Source of the DNA: HRBIN12 sp964447335 | GTDB taxonomy: Bacteria > Actinomycetota > UBA4738 > HRBIN12 | Length of the DNA stretch: 26,151 nucleotides | NCBI GenBank assembly: GCA_964447335.1 | Contig: CAYUSA010000041.1 | Location: forward strand, 1 to 26,151 | Direction: 5' to 3' | Part shown: positions 1-8,106 of the stretch, piece after piece | How the letters are laid out: every line of letters begins with the position of its first letter | How positions within the stretch are numbered: the stretch's first letter is position 1 | Notes under the pieces: model-generated | The model's database searches: none | Seen by the model: only the letters and a program-made list of their open reading frames with translations | What the model was told of the DNA's origin: nothing | Position numbers and translations under genes: made by a program

Positions 1-36
1 TGAGACAGGTGTGAACTATGTCCTGAAACCAGACAC
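1..36. repeat. IS-end-like sequence at window start, inverted relative to the window end
   Basis: The first bases (TGAGAC, then GTGTGAACTATGTCC) resemble the reverse complement of the last bases of the window (TGAGAC, then GTGTGAACGATGTCC). The pair is seen directly. That they are ends of one insertion-sequence family, possibly IS481-like, is inference. No transposase is visible next to either copy. Confidence 0.5.
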
Positions 37-119
37 TGCCGGGGGCACCACCTGCTGTCGTGTTCCGGGTGATGCTGGACGCTCCGGCGTCACACGATCG
101 CCGTTACCGACGACGGGGC

Positions 120-149
120 GGAGGTCCTCACTCGGCGGTGAGGACCTCC
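120..149 (-). terminator. Hairpin downstream of the lipoprotein gene
   Basis: A perfect 12-bp inverted repeat (GGAGGTCCTCAC / GTGAGGACCTCC) with a 6-nt loop lies 70 bp past the lipoprotein stop codon. There is no T-tract on either side, as is common for actinobacterial terminators. It could work in both directions. Confidence 0.6.
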
Positions 150-219
150 GGAGGGATCGCGCGCCCGGTCACTCTCCTGGGGACACGGGCTGTCAGATCT
201 CGCGGGGTCGGCCGTCGGA

Positions 220-798
220 TCAGCCGATCTTGTCCGCTTGCCAGTTGCCGGCCGCCCCGTCGCAGTTGATCGACGAGTAGGTCCCCGACATCGTGTCCCC
301 GGAGACCGTCCCCGTGAAGTCCACCCGGACCTCACGCTGGGCCACGCCGAATACGACGTCGCGCCCGCTCAGGCTGCCGGTGGTAGTGCCGGCGTTGAGA
401 CACGCCGTCCCCTCGATCGTGATGGTCCCTTCGAGAGCGGTTCCCTTCTGCACCCACGTGAGCTCTAACGTCCCTGCCGCGCCGTCCGGCGTCACGTTCA
501 CCCATGTGCCCGCCCAGGACCCCGTGAGGTCCCTCTTCGACGTCGTTCCGTCGGTCCCGGGCGTCTCGGAGGGTGATGCTGCAGGGGTCTCAGCCGGGGA
601 TGCGGTGGTCGTCTCGCCGGGTGATGCGGCAGGCGTCTCAGCCGGCGATGCGGTGATCGTCTCGCCGGGCGTCGGGACGATGCTCGTCGTTCGGACCGCG
701 CCGGTCGTCTCGCCCCCGGGCTCGCTGCCGCGGCAGGCCGCGACCGCCGCCACGAGCACGAAGATCGGGACGAGCGACCGCTTCCAACGGACCGCCAT
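220..798 (-). CDS. Secreted lipoprotein with a tandem-repeat linker, function unknown
   Basis: 192 aa. The N-terminus is basic (MAVRWKR), then a hydrophobic run ends in the lipobox AVAAC with the lipidated Cys at residue 22, so the protein should be anchored outside the cell membrane. Residues ~40-85 form a low-complexity Pro/Ser/Thr/Glu linker with two near-identical 16-residue units (PGETxTASPAETPAAS). The C-terminal ~110 residues are Gly/Thr-rich and beta-like (LTGSWAGTWVNVTPDG, later GTVSGDTMSGTYS). That pattern resembles small beta-barrel domains that recur in bacterial lipoproteins. The ATG is well placed behind GGAGGT with a 5-nt spacer. A strong hairpin follows the gene. No enzymatic residues can be recognised; a role in the cell envelope is inferred only from the export signal. 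Confidence 0.8.
   Translation of the reverse strand: MAVRWKRSLVPIFVLVAAVAACRGSEPGGETTGAVRTTSIVPTPGETITASPAETPAASPGETTTASPAETPAASPSETPGTDGTTSKRDLTGSWAGTWVNVTPDGAAGTLELTWVQKGTALEGTITIEGTACLNAGTTTGSLSGRDVVFGVAQREVRVDFTGTVSGDTMSGTYSSINCDGAAGNWQADKIG
575..670 (-). repeat. Two 48-bp tandem units inside the lipoprotein gene
   Basis: Positions 575-622 and 623-670 are near-identical direct repeats encoding the 16-residue Pro/Glu/Thr/Ser linker unit. The frame is kept, so copy number could vary without breaking the gene. A third, shorter unit borders them. Confidence 0.75.
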
Positions 799-940
799 CG
801 GGCACCTCCGTTCCGTGAAGAGCGTACTCGTCGTGTCACCCCGCGAGCCTTCCGGCGGGTCATATGGACCTGGTCTGCTCGTTGGTCGTGCCGGTGGTGT
901 CGAACCAGACAGGCGAGGCCGCTCCCGACCGGTACGAGGA

Positions 941-974
941 ACGAGGGAGCGGGCCTTGCCGCCCGCTCCCTCGT
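941..974 (-). terminator. Strong hairpin terminator of the M14 carboxypeptidase gene
   Basis: A perfect 14-bp stem (ACGAGGGAGCGGGC and its complement) with a 6-nt loop (CTTGCC) sits 23 bp past the carboxypeptidase stop. It has no clear T-tract. It separates the carboxypeptidase from the co-oriented lipoprotein gene. Confidence 0.7.
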
Positions 975-997
975 CCGGGACTCACGAGATGTTCCTC

Positions 998-3685
998 CTA
1001 CACCTCGTCCGTCAGGTTGGACCAGAGCGCTGCCTGGCCTATGAGCACCCACTCCCGCTCGGCGTCCCCGCGCGAGAACGGGTTCATCGTGAGGCCCAGG
1101 TAACGGCTGGCTACGGTGGTGCTCCCGTGGACGATCACCGGCGCGTTGTTCGTTTCCGTGGTGCGGCCCCTCCAGTGACCGGCGACGTACCCCAGGGAAG
1201 GCGTCGAGCTCATGTCGGAGAGGTATCCACCGGCCACGACCGATCCCGTCGGCACCGCCGAGAAGTACGTGGTGGGCGACGGCAGGTACAGGTAGTCCTG
1301 GCTCGGGAACCCGCCCGTCACCGGGCTGGTCGCCCCGCCGACGTTGCTCCAGACGGCGATGCCGCCGTAGGCGGTCCCGGAGGTCGCCTGCGTGAAGCTC
1401 CCCGAGACCAGCGGCGGGGTCGCCGTGGTCAGGAACGTGAAGTTCGTCGCCGAGACGCCCGTGGCGATGTACCCGCCGCCCCTCGCGAAGAACGCGTTGA
1501 GCCGATCCCGCGCGGTGGCGCCCGCAGGCCAGGCCTGGCCCACGTTGTAGATCACGTCGTAGCCCAGGAGCGGGTCGGTCGCCGCGTTCTGGATCGAGCT
1601 CGCCCCGAGTGTGACCGAGACGAAGTCGGCGTCCGGGCCGAAGATCTGCTTCAGGGACCAGGACGTGTCGGAGCTGGTCGGGGTGGCCGTGTTCACCAGG
1701 ATGGCGACCCTCGGCGCCTCGTCGAGCTGCGTGGTCGCCGGCTTCGCGCCCTCGTTGCGCTCGAAGAAGACGCCGGTGGCCTTCCCTGCGGCGTCGAGCG
1801 CCGCCACGGTGGCGGCGTCGTTGGGGAAGATCAGTGTCCCGGCCGGCATCGCGCCGCCGGTGGTGCTGGTGAACGAGACCTCGGCCACCTCACCGTCCAC
1901 CCCGCCCCGGAGCAGACCGAGGACGGCACGGACCTCCGCCACGCCCCGGAGCGTCAGGGAGTACCAGTGCGACCTACCGCCGCCCCGCACGCCCCCCGTG
2001 AGCTCGTTCGGAGCAGCGACGGGGACCGTCTTGGCGTTGAACGCGGTGTCGCCGCGGGGGATCTCCACGACGTCGGCTCCCCACAGGAGCCCGTGGCTCC
2101 ACGCGGCCGGCGACGCGTACAGCCGCGTGATCCTCTCCGAGATGTCCTGCCCGGCGCTCAGTGAGGTGAGCGCGAGGCCTCGGAGGGCCTGGTTCATCCA
2201 CACCACGTAGGACTTCTTCGCGAAGGTCTTGCCCCCCCAGGTGAATGCTGTGTTCGTTCGGTGCACCCGGATGCCGTTGTCGAGCAGCCACTGGACCAGC
2301 CGGTTCGCCTCGGCGTTGCTCCGTTGGAGCATCGGCGATGCCGGGGCCCGCGGGTCGAGGTGCTGCGGGATCACGTAGGCCTTCGGGTACTCGAGCATCC
2401 AGTCGTGCTCGGCATCGGCGAAACCGCGACCCGAGATCAGCCCGTCGTCGCAGCAGTTCGGACGGACCTCGTCGGCGACGCCGCGGCGGAAGACCTCGAT
2501 CTGGTCGTAGATGATGTCGTGACGGTTGTCGAGCCAGAAGTCGGCCGACGAGTAGAACGTGATGTACTGCTCGCGCTTCGAGCCGAGCCTCAAGCCGCAC
2601 GCATCGTCGCGGCACATCTCCACCGTGGAGCTGTCCACCCCGTAGAAGGCCATGTACGTCTGGGTGTAGAAGGGACCCCAGTCGTCCCAGCTCTCGGCGT
2701 AGGCCGGGCCGACGGGAGGGGTGGTATCCCCTGCCGCGCCCCAGTGGTTCACCGGTCGCTGGATGCTCCGGCCGATGGCAGCGAGGGCTGCCTCGTTGGC
2801 ATCCAGGCGGCGCTGGTTCCAGTACAGGAACCCGTCGTACTCGATGCCCGGGTTGTGCGGCTTCGTCAACCCGTCGATCAGGGTCGGGTTGTAGTACCCG
2901 TGCATCGCGAGCGCGACCGGAGCCAGCCACTGCTGCTGGAAGGCGACGTTGGCGCGAGTCTCCGGCTGGGATTGCACGAGCAGGTCCCGGTTCATGTCGA
3001 ACCCGTTCGCGTTGGCACGCGTGCCTGCAACCCGGCCGTCGGGGTTGATGGTGGGCATCACGATCAGGATCGCCCGGTCGAGGATCTCGTCCACGATCGG
3101 GTTGACGCCGTAGGGCGTCGTCACGAGATCGCGGATGACCTGCATCATCGCGTCGGTGCCCTCTCGCTCCCCACCGTGGATGTTGGCCTCGATGAAGATC
3201 GGCATCTTGACGTTCTCGCCCCACGAGTCGAGCATCGCCTGCGCAGAAGCGGGGTCGGTCAGCATAATCGCGCGGATCTGCTGCCATCGCTCGTAGTCCC
3301 GCACCTGGTCCGGGGTCTCCAGGGCGTTGACGACGACCCCGTAGATGTCGCGCCCGAGGACCGACTGCCCGATGACCGAGTACGTCATGCGCTGCGGGAC
3401 GCTCGCGGTGGCGGCTTCCGCCTGGAACTGGTCGAGCGTGCACTTGATGGCCGCGTACGGGATCAGAGCCAGCGGTGGAGTCTGGGGGACGTTCTCGGTT
3501 CCGACCGGGGCGCACCACGTTTCTCCGTACGTGGGTCCCAGGCCCGCCGAGATCGGGTTGCCGTCCCAGGGTGGTACCGGATCCGCGAAGGCCGGCGCTG
3601 GTATCGCGGTGACCGGCGCCGCGAGCACCAGCGTCACGGCGATCGAGATCCAGGTTCTGGTGGATGTACTGGGTGACCGTCTCAC
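998..3685 (-). CDS. Secreted M14-family zinc carboxypeptidase, large
   Basis: 895 aa from the GTG at 3685. That start follows GGGAGGGAG at good spacing and gives a clean signal peptide (RRSPSTSTRTW, hydrophobic core, cleavage near AFA|DP). A longer frame to a TTG at 3748 is open but less convincing. The M14 metallo-carboxypeptidase core is clear: zinc ligands in HGGERE (H170, E173), substrate-binding NRD (N232, R233), third ligand in LAMHGY (H262) and catalytic Glu in STVEM (E356). The following ~500 residues are unusually long for a simple M14 enzyme. They look like beta-rich and glutamine-amidotransferase-like accessory domains (for example DVIYNVGQ and RGGGYIATG), as in large exported M14 proteins of actinobacteria. 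It should remove C-terminal residues from peptides outside the cell; the natural substrate is unknown. Monocistronic, with a hairpin behind it. Confidence 0.9.
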   Translation of the reverse strand: MRRSPSTSTRTWISIAVTLVLAAPVTAIPAPAFADPVPPWDGNPISAGLGPTYGETWCAPVGTENVPQTPPLALIPYAAIKCTLDQFQAEAATASVPQRMTYSVIGQSVLGRDIYGVVVNALETPDQVRDYERWQQIRAIMLTDPASAQAMLDSWGENVKMPIFIEANIHGGEREGTDAMMQVIRDLVTTPYGVNPIVDEILDRAILIVMPTINPDGRVAGTRANANGFDMNRDLLVQSQPETRANVAFQQQWLAPVALAMHGYYNPTLIDGLTKPHNPGIEYDGFLYWNQRRLDANEAALAAIGRSIQRPVNHWGAAGDTTPPVGPAYAESWDDWGPFYTQTYMAFYGVDSSTVEMCRDDACGLRLGSKREQYITFYSSADFWLDNRHDIIYDQIEVFRRGVADEVRPNCCDDGLISGRGFADAEHDWMLEYPKAYVIPQHLDPRAPASPMLQRSNAEANRLVQWLLDNGIRVHRTNTAFTWGGKTFAKKSYVVWMNQALRGLALTSLSAGQDISERITRLYASPAAWSHGLLWGADVVEIPRGDTAFNAKTVPVAAPNELTGGVRGGGRSHWYSLTLRGVAEVRAVLGLLRGGVDGEVAEVSFTSTTGGAMPAGTLIFPNDAATVAALDAAGKATGVFFERNEGAKPATTQLDEAPRVAILVNTATPTSSDTSWSLKQIFGPDADFVSVTLGASSIQNAATDPLLGYDVIYNVGQAWPAGATARDRLNAFFARGGGYIATGVSATNFTFLTTATPPLVSGSFTQATSGTAYGGIAVWSNVGGATSPVTGGFPSQDYLYLPSPTTYFSAVPTGSVVAGGYLSDMSSTPSLGYVAGHWRGRTTETNNAPVIVHGSTTVASRYLGLTMNPFSRGDAEREWVLIGQAALWSNLTDEV

Positions 3686-4025
3686 CGGAGGACTCCCTCC
3701 CTGACGAGTGTCGAAGCGCGCGAGCGGACTCGCTCGGCGCTCACTCAAGCCGGCCGGGAGGAGGTCGCTCGAGGCGCGGCACGTCCCACCCGCCCTGGTG
3801 CGGCCGGTGGGGATCGCTGCCGCGAGACTCTCTCGAAGGGAGTAAGAGAGCTAGTGAAGGGGACGATCTACGTCCGGAAGCGCCGGGCAACCTTTCCCAC
3901 CCCCGTGCCTTCGCACGCGTACACCCTTCAGTCTGGTCTGTCAAATCGCAGCCGCGCGCTCCCCCGTGGAAGCCGTCGCTCAGGCCGGTCACGGATCGGG
4001 GTGAGGCCGCAGGTAGGGATCGTCA
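3686..4025 (-). promoter_or_regulatory. Possible promoter and long leader of the carboxypeptidase gene
   Basis: No gene is supported in this ~340-bp gap. On the minus strand a perfect TTGACA lies at 3944-3939. A weak -10 (TACGCG) follows 17 nt later, so the transcript leader could be over 200 nt. The leader contains short stem-loops (GTGC-GAAG-GCAC near 3910; CTCTC/GAGAG near 3830-3850). I matched it against the riboswitch cores I know (ydaO-type, cobalamin, TPP, SAM) and found no convincing fit. Confidence 0.3.
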
Positions 4026-4550
4026 GGCTCTTGACAGGTGCCGGGTGTCAACGACGGCCGAAAATTGGTTCTCCTCACCTTTCCGTGGGCAGCTCGACGG
4101 TGATCCCGCCGCAGCAGAGGTAGATCATCGAGATCACCGCGGCCGCCGAGTGGTGCCCGTAGCCGCGGTGGTTGATCAGTCGGATCTTGCTGTTGAGGCC
4201 CTCGAGCTTGGAGTTGGACAGGCCGAGCTCGACGGCGGCGAGGATGCGGTCGCGGTTGGCCCGGATCGTCTTGGACAGGGCGACGAAGGAGGGGATGCGG
4301 CTGCGGCACGCCCAGGCCAGCCACCAGTCGAGATGCCGAGGCGCGTCGGCCGGGCGGCGGAGCCGGTAGAGGTCCCGCAGGCCCTCCTTGAGCTGCCAGC
4401 ACCGGTAGAGCACCGACCGCTCGCGGCGGAGTGCGTCGAGGATCTCGAGTTGCGCGTCGCTGAGGTCGTCGGGGTCCTTGAGCAGCGCCCAACGGGTGTG
4501 CTTGACCCATCGGGGCTCGTCTCGGACCGGCGGTGGCGCATCGGTGGAAG
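4026..4550 (-). mobile_element. Remnant of an ISL3-family insertion sequence
   Basis: The outer end is GGCTCTTGACAGG at 4026-4038, in keeping with GGCTCTT-type ISL3 termini. Inside it lies the C-terminal part of an ISL3 transposase. The other end is lost: homology stops near 4550 where an IS21-like end begins, so the left part of the element has been removed or displaced. Confidence 0.75.
4075..4550 (-). pseudogene. ISL3 transposase, C-terminal fragment
   Basis: About 155 residues are recognisable, from near PPPVRDEPRWVKHTRWALL to the stop after LPTER. Motifs of the ISL3 DDE transposase C-terminus are intact: LLKDPDDLSD, LYRCWQLKEGLRDLYRL, the LSNSKLEGLNSKIRLI block holding the last catalytic Glu, and HHSAAAVISMIYLCCGG. 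The N-terminal zinc finger and the first two catalytic Asp residues are missing. The reading frame stays open upstream into unrelated DNA only by chance, so a longer protein call here would be a chimera. The enzyme cannot be active. Confidence 0.85.
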
Positions 4551-4847
4551 TGTCAACTCCCCGTGGCCCCACCGTGCTGATCTGATCTGGCCCCACCCCC
4601 CCTGATGAGAGTTGCAGAGTTGCGGTGTCCGGGCTTCGAAACGAGGCGCTGAGAGCCGTTGTGAGCCTCGTTCGAACAGGGCCCGGGGTGATCCCCGCTG
4701 GGGGATCGGGGCATCTCAGGTCTTGCGCGCTCCCTTCTGGCGCTTGACCGAGGAGCGGAAGCGCCATGACTCGGTCCCGGTCTCGAGGATGTGTGCGTTG
4801 AACGTGAGCCGGTCCACCACCGCCTTGCACAGGCGCGGCTCGGGGAA
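4551..4847 (-). mobile_element. End of an IS21-like element
   Basis: A new terminus (TGTCAACTCC) starts at 4551, exactly where ISL3 homology ends. Two copies of TGGCCCCACC lie 24 bp apart (4564-4573, 4588-4597), like the repeated subterminal sites of IS21-family ends. The istB tail follows at 4716-4847. The rest of the element (istA and most of istB) is absent. Confidence 0.65.
4716..4847 (-). pseudogene. istB-like IS21 helper ATPase, C-terminal tail only
   Basis: Reading the minus strand to the TGA at 4718-4716 gives 43 residues ending the IstB helper ATPase of IS21-type elements: EPRLCKAVVDRLTFNAH, then ETGTESWRFR and a basic tail. The family normally has ~250 residues with Walker motifs, all missing here. 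Homology fades upstream of 4847. It lies in a different frame from the longer spurious reading frames in this stretch. Non-functional remnant. Confidence 0.7.
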
Positions 4848-5401
4848 GGGTGGAGCGCTATCGCTCCCGCCAGCACCCTCCATCCCGCCACCAGCGGCCG
4901 CATCATCGGGCGGGGGTGGGGGGGCAGGTTCATGAAGACGTCCTGCGGAGCCTGCCCGTCATACGCGATCACCACGCCTGTCGGTCCGGCACGGCCGGAA
5001 GGGCCGTCGCCAGAGCGTGAGCCATCCCCTGGGGGGCGTCAAGACGGCTTGTCCCCGAGGGCGAATGCCGGGCAGGTTTGTTGTCCACTCGTACCTCAGT
5101 TCGCGGCAGACCCAATAGACGCATGCGAACGCGACCGACGGAGCGAATGACACAACTGGGGTGGGGAGATTCGCTTGCCTAAGCCACGAGGACGAGCGCC
5201 GCGCGGCTTCTTGATCGCAGCGTTCCCCACAACCCCGCTGTGCAACCAGCGCATGGGCGGACGACCTCTCCGATGAAGACCAGGAGGCCTGTGGACGGAT
5301 GCTTCCCTCGCATCTTGGTGGCGAGTCGACCTGTGCTGGGGCCTCGTCCTAGCGTCGCCTCTCCCCGCGCCCGGGGGCCAGTTGGGACGCGTTGACCCCT
5401 T
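4848..5401. other. Gene-poor stretch, no supported gene
   Basis: Several short reading frames exist on both strands but none has a convincing start signal or recognisable protein. A minus-strand peptide near 4900-4970 (GVVIAYDGQAPQDVF) looks protein-like and may be a fragment of a lost gene. I could not assign it. The stretch adjoins the IS remnants, so decay is likely. Confidence 0.5.
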
Positions 5402-5716
5402 CTACCGCACTTCCGTGTTTCGCTCCTCGTAGGGCACCACGTACTGGGGCGATATCTGCACCAACTCGCCGGATGCAGGATCCACGAACGTCACGCCGAG
5501 TATCTTCGTCTTCTCCTTCGCCCGGACGATGGTTCCACTCGGCGGTTCAGCTCCCTTGGCGGGGCTGACGATTCCGATGGTGAGCCCGGCGATCAGCGTT
5601 TGCAGGGTCCCGGATGGCACATGGGCGGCCCACCAACCCATTCTCCACAGGCGTTCACCGAATCGGGATCGCTGGACCACGTACAGTTTGCCTACCTCGA
5701 TATCACGCCTTCTCAT
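5402..5716 (-). CDS. Small hypothetical protein
   Basis: 104 aa from the ATG at 5716, preceded by GGGAAGG; longer upstream starts add a low-quality N-terminus. The protein opens with MRRRDIEVGKLYVVQ, has a hydrophobic patch (TLQTLIAGLTIGIV) and ends with VTFVDPASGELVQISPQYV. The alternation of beta-like stretches suggests a small barrel-like domain such as those in accessory genes. I do not recognise a family. It is isolated between IS remnants and a gene-free stretch. Confidence 0.5.
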   Translation of the reverse strand: MRRRDIEVGKLYVVQRSRFGERLWRMGWWAAHVPSGTLQTLIAGLTIGIVSPAKGAEPPSGTIVRAKEKTKILGVTFVDPASGELVQISPQYVVPYEERNTEVR

Positions 5717-5795
5717 CCGCCTTCCCACCGGCGATTCACCCCTCTCTGCTCCTTGAGAGCTTCGCTGGTTCGCTTGCGGCAAGGATGCCACGCCG

Positions 5796-5817
5796 CACCC
5801 ACCCTGACGGGTGGGTG
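5796..5817. terminator. Perfect 9-bp hairpin, role uncertain
   Basis: CACCCACCC and GGGTGGGTG flank the 4-nt loop TGAC. On the minus strand it lies 80 nt upstream of the gene at 5716, so it may be a leader structure or a terminator of transcription arriving from higher coordinates. There is no T-tract. Confidence 0.4.
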
Positions 5818-6171
5818 GAGTCCTCCCGGTAGCTCCGAGGCAGGATGCTGTCAAGGTTGAACTCGGAGAACAGCCGGGCCTGCTCCAGGTCGATCACTCG
5901 AGCCGCTCACTGCACCAGCTGCTGGTCAACAGCGCGTACAGGCCCGGCTCCGGCGTGGCGATGATGCGCGGCCTCATGGAGGCCCCTTACCGCACCTCGC
6001 CCTGAGTTCCCGAGGCGGGTGGTTGCCGAGAGGTTCCATCCCCCACCCTTCAGACTCGCGCGGTACCCACCTGCCGTGGCCCGCGCGTATCGGTGGAAGC
6101 CACGATGATGGCAGGTGAGACTGTCGGAACTGCGCTCCTGATGAGCCGGCTGCTCGTCCATCGCGGCTCAG
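5818..6171. other. Intergenic stretch without a supported gene
   Basis: I see no frame with a plausible start site and protein-like composition. A short peptide on the minus strand near 5900-5980 (RIIATPEPGLYALLTSSW) may be a relic of a lost gene; this is a guess. Confidence 0.4.
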
Positions 6172-7258
6172 CTACGGATTCGAGCATGGCCACCTGAACG
6201 TTCCTTCGAACAGGACGACCACGTGCCCGTCCGTCATGCCGATCCCGTCCGGGTCGACCTCCCACCCGGTCCACCGCACCCGGTACTCGCCGTCACGAAG
6301 GTATGGATCGCGCGACCCTGGGTCAGGTTCGAACCATCGGGGGAACTCAATGGTCTCTGTCGACTTCAGGGTCTCGTGGGTGTCGGGCAGGAACGCCGGG
6401 CCTGCCCGCCAGGCCTCGCGGGTCCACGAGTCCTCGCCCCTCGAGACCTGGCAGACGATCCGCCTCGTTGACTCGTCGAACCGGCTGCGGATCGTGAGCT
6501 CGGCGCACAGCATCCCGTCGTCGAGGACGGTCTGTTGGCATGTCATCTCCCACCGCCACTGAGAGGAGGCCGGTCCAGGCGCGGGTGCGGGAACGCCGGC
6601 CCCGACCGCCACTGTCTCCGGGCGGGCGATTCCATCCCGCCGGCCGCTTTCGTGGACGATCTCCTCGCCGGCCGCTCGGCCCTGCTCGTCGAACACTATC
6701 TCCCTGCGTGTGATCCGGTCCCGGGTCGCGCGGCCGTACGTAGGTCATGCGTGGGAGCGGCTGGAGCTCGTCCCCTATGGCCCGGAAGGTAACGTCCCCG
6801 CTCGCGTCCGGGATGGCGATCGCGGTCCCGGCGGTGACCATGCTGCTGGTCGTGGCCTCGAGGAGAGGGAGAGCTGCGCCGGTCATCTCGTGCAACTGCT
6901 TGATCGACTTCGCCTCCCCGGTGATGAGCGCGCGGAGGCGGGCCTCGAAGTCCGGAGGAGGGGCAGGTTCGGGCCGGTTCGCTCGCCGAGCTCGGAGCCG
7001 GCGTGCGCCCAAGGTCAAGATGGACCCGATGACGAGCGCGACGGCAACTGCGAGGGGGAGGGCCGCGTAGATCGGCACGTTGCCCACGAGAGCCCACAGC
7101 GCGGAACCCGCGGCCGCGAGCCAGCCAGCCACGAGCACGACCCAGTCGAGCGCGGTCTTCGCCGGCACCAGCCATGTCGCAAGGGTGACGAGCCACCCGA
7201 ACCGTCCCCGCTCCCTCACGGGCCCATCGTAGCCCCCGATTCCGGACGCGAATTGCAT
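6172..7258 (-). pseudogene. Frameshifted membrane protein of unknown function
   Basis: Two minus-strand frames join into one protein. The first half starts at the ATG at 7258 or the GTG at 7219. It has two to three membrane helices (WLVTLATWLV; VVLVAGWLAAAGSALWALVG; AALPLAVAVALVIGSIL), then a cytoplasmic segment (KSIKQLHEMTGAALPLLEATT, DELQPLPRMTY). Near 6735-6745 the coding signal switches to the +1 frame (YGRATRDRITRREIVFDEQG). It runs on as a soluble ~170-residue domain with four Cys and a Trp-rich end (YRVRWTGWEVDPDG, GTFRWPCSNP). Removing one base at ACCTACGTACGGC restores a single ~360-aa protein. This may be a real mutation or a sequencing error. No family recognised. Confidence 0.6.
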
Positions 7259-7299
7259 GAGTTCTGAGCACGACCGAAGGTGTCGCAATGGGGAGCTAG

Positions 7300-7400
7300 C
7301 ATCATCCCGACCGCGTTCAGCAGACGGAACGGGTGAACTGCTGAAGACCGGGTCGGGCGCCATCTGTTCGACACCGTCGCCTTCGTCCGCTCGGCCACTC
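7300..7400 (-). other. tRNA-Ser-like 5' fragment (degenerate)
   Basis: On the minus strand, GGAGTGGCCGAGCGG and then GAAGGC match the acceptor/D-arm consensus of class II tRNAs, and TCGAA sits where a CGA anticodon loop would be. The anticodon stem does not pair and no TTCGA T-loop follows, so this cannot be a working tRNA. It could be chance or a decayed tRNA. Confidence 0.2.
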
Positions 7401-7489
7401 CCGACGGGAGCGGAGAGATGGGCCGCACCTCAGCAACGAGATATGCTGCGTTCCGATTGCGCGGATGGGAATCGGAGGTTGGAGACACC

Positions 7490-7696
7490 TTGAAAGGTCG
7501 CCGCCACCCCGTCACCAGCGATCGTCTCGAGCGCACGGCCCTCCTGGTGGTGCTGATCGTGCTCGCCCTTGGCCCTCGGATCCTCGACTCGCCGATCCCG
7601 GCCGAATCATCCGCAGCGATCCTCGCCATCCTTGGTTCGGTGTACGGCGTGCTCACACACGCCGAGCTCCCGTCTCTTCGAGCTACCGGTCGGTAG
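7490..7696 (+). CDS. Small membrane protein, two helices
   Basis: 68 aa from a TTG at 7490 placed 5 nt behind GGAG; an upstream ATG at 7418 gives a longer version with a poorly coding start. Hydrophobic segments are TALLVVLIVLALGPRIL and SSAAILAILGSVYGVLT, joined by a short loop, so two membrane helices are likely. The C-terminus is polar. Such holin-sized proteins occur in phage and accessory regions, but nothing here shows that function. Confidence 0.45.
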   Translation: MKGRRHPVTSDRLERTALLVVLIVLALGPRILDSPIPAESSAAILAILGSVYGVLTHAELPSLRATGR

Positions 7697-7751
7697 TCAG
7701 CGACCGATCCGCTCGGGGGCGCGTGTTGAGCCCCCCAAGCCAAGAGACGAG

Positions 7752-8075
7752 GTGCCGAGACTCCGATCGAAGGCCGGCCGACTCGGGTGCATCTTCGAAG
7801 ACTCGGGCCAGTCGGGCGGCGACGGTACTTTCCCTGGGCTTCCGGTGAAGGCGAGGTTCGTGCTGGCTTCGCGGGAGCGCTCCACGGGCCTGGACAAGTG
7901 GATCAAGGGCAATGAGGGCCGGGACGTGATCCCATCCTGGATGCTCGAGGCCGACGGCACGCTTCGGCATCTTCCGCTGCCTCTTCCGGCTGCGAGCCAA
8001 AGGCTGAGACCCAAGCGGCTTGCGGACAAGGTCAACAGCAAGCCCGCGTGGCGGGTGGTTCGCGGCGACGAATGA
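7752..8075 (+). CDS. Hypothetical protein in an accessory pair
   Basis: 107 aa from the GTG at 7752; an internal GTG at 7845 is also possible. It contains ARFVLASRERSTGLDKW, WMLEADGTLRHLPLPLP and a basic C-terminus (RLRPKRLADKVNSKPAWRVV). No family is recognised. The next gene starts 31 bp downstream on the same strand, so the two may be co-transcribed. Codon use is consistent with a coding region. Confidence is moderate to low because the start signal is weak. Confidence 0.4.
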   Translation: MPRLRSKAGRLGCIFEDSGQSGGDGTFPGLPVKARFVLASRERSTGLDKWIKGNEGRDVIPSWMLEADGTLRHLPLPLPAASQRLRPKRLADKVNSKPAWRVVRGDE

Positions 8076-8106
8076 GGAAGACGCCGCAAGGTGTGAGGGG
8101 TTGGAG

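Noticed and set aside
293..2164. Very long plus-strand reading frame opposite the lipoprotein and carboxypeptidase genes
   Set aside because: Arg/Pro/Gly-rich composition and exact antisense position to well-supported genes; high GC makes such frames by chance.
4551..4600. CRISPR-like direct repeats
   Set aside because: Only two 10-bp copies with 14-bp spacing, explained by IS21-type subterminal repeats; no array anywhere in the window.
4551..4830. N-terminal extension of the ISL3 transposase frame to 4830
   Set aside because: The extension reads IS21-like terminal DNA in a meaningless frame; homology to ISL3 begins only below ~4550.
7216..7743. Minus-strand 175-aa frame containing SGVAERTKATV
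   Set aside because: Such peptides arise from translating tRNA-like sequence; the rest has no protein character and overlaps better candidates.
7569..7751. N-terminal extension of the 7752-8075 gene to 7569
   Set aside because: It overlaps the small membrane protein in another frame and its composition is Ser/Arg-rich without coding character.
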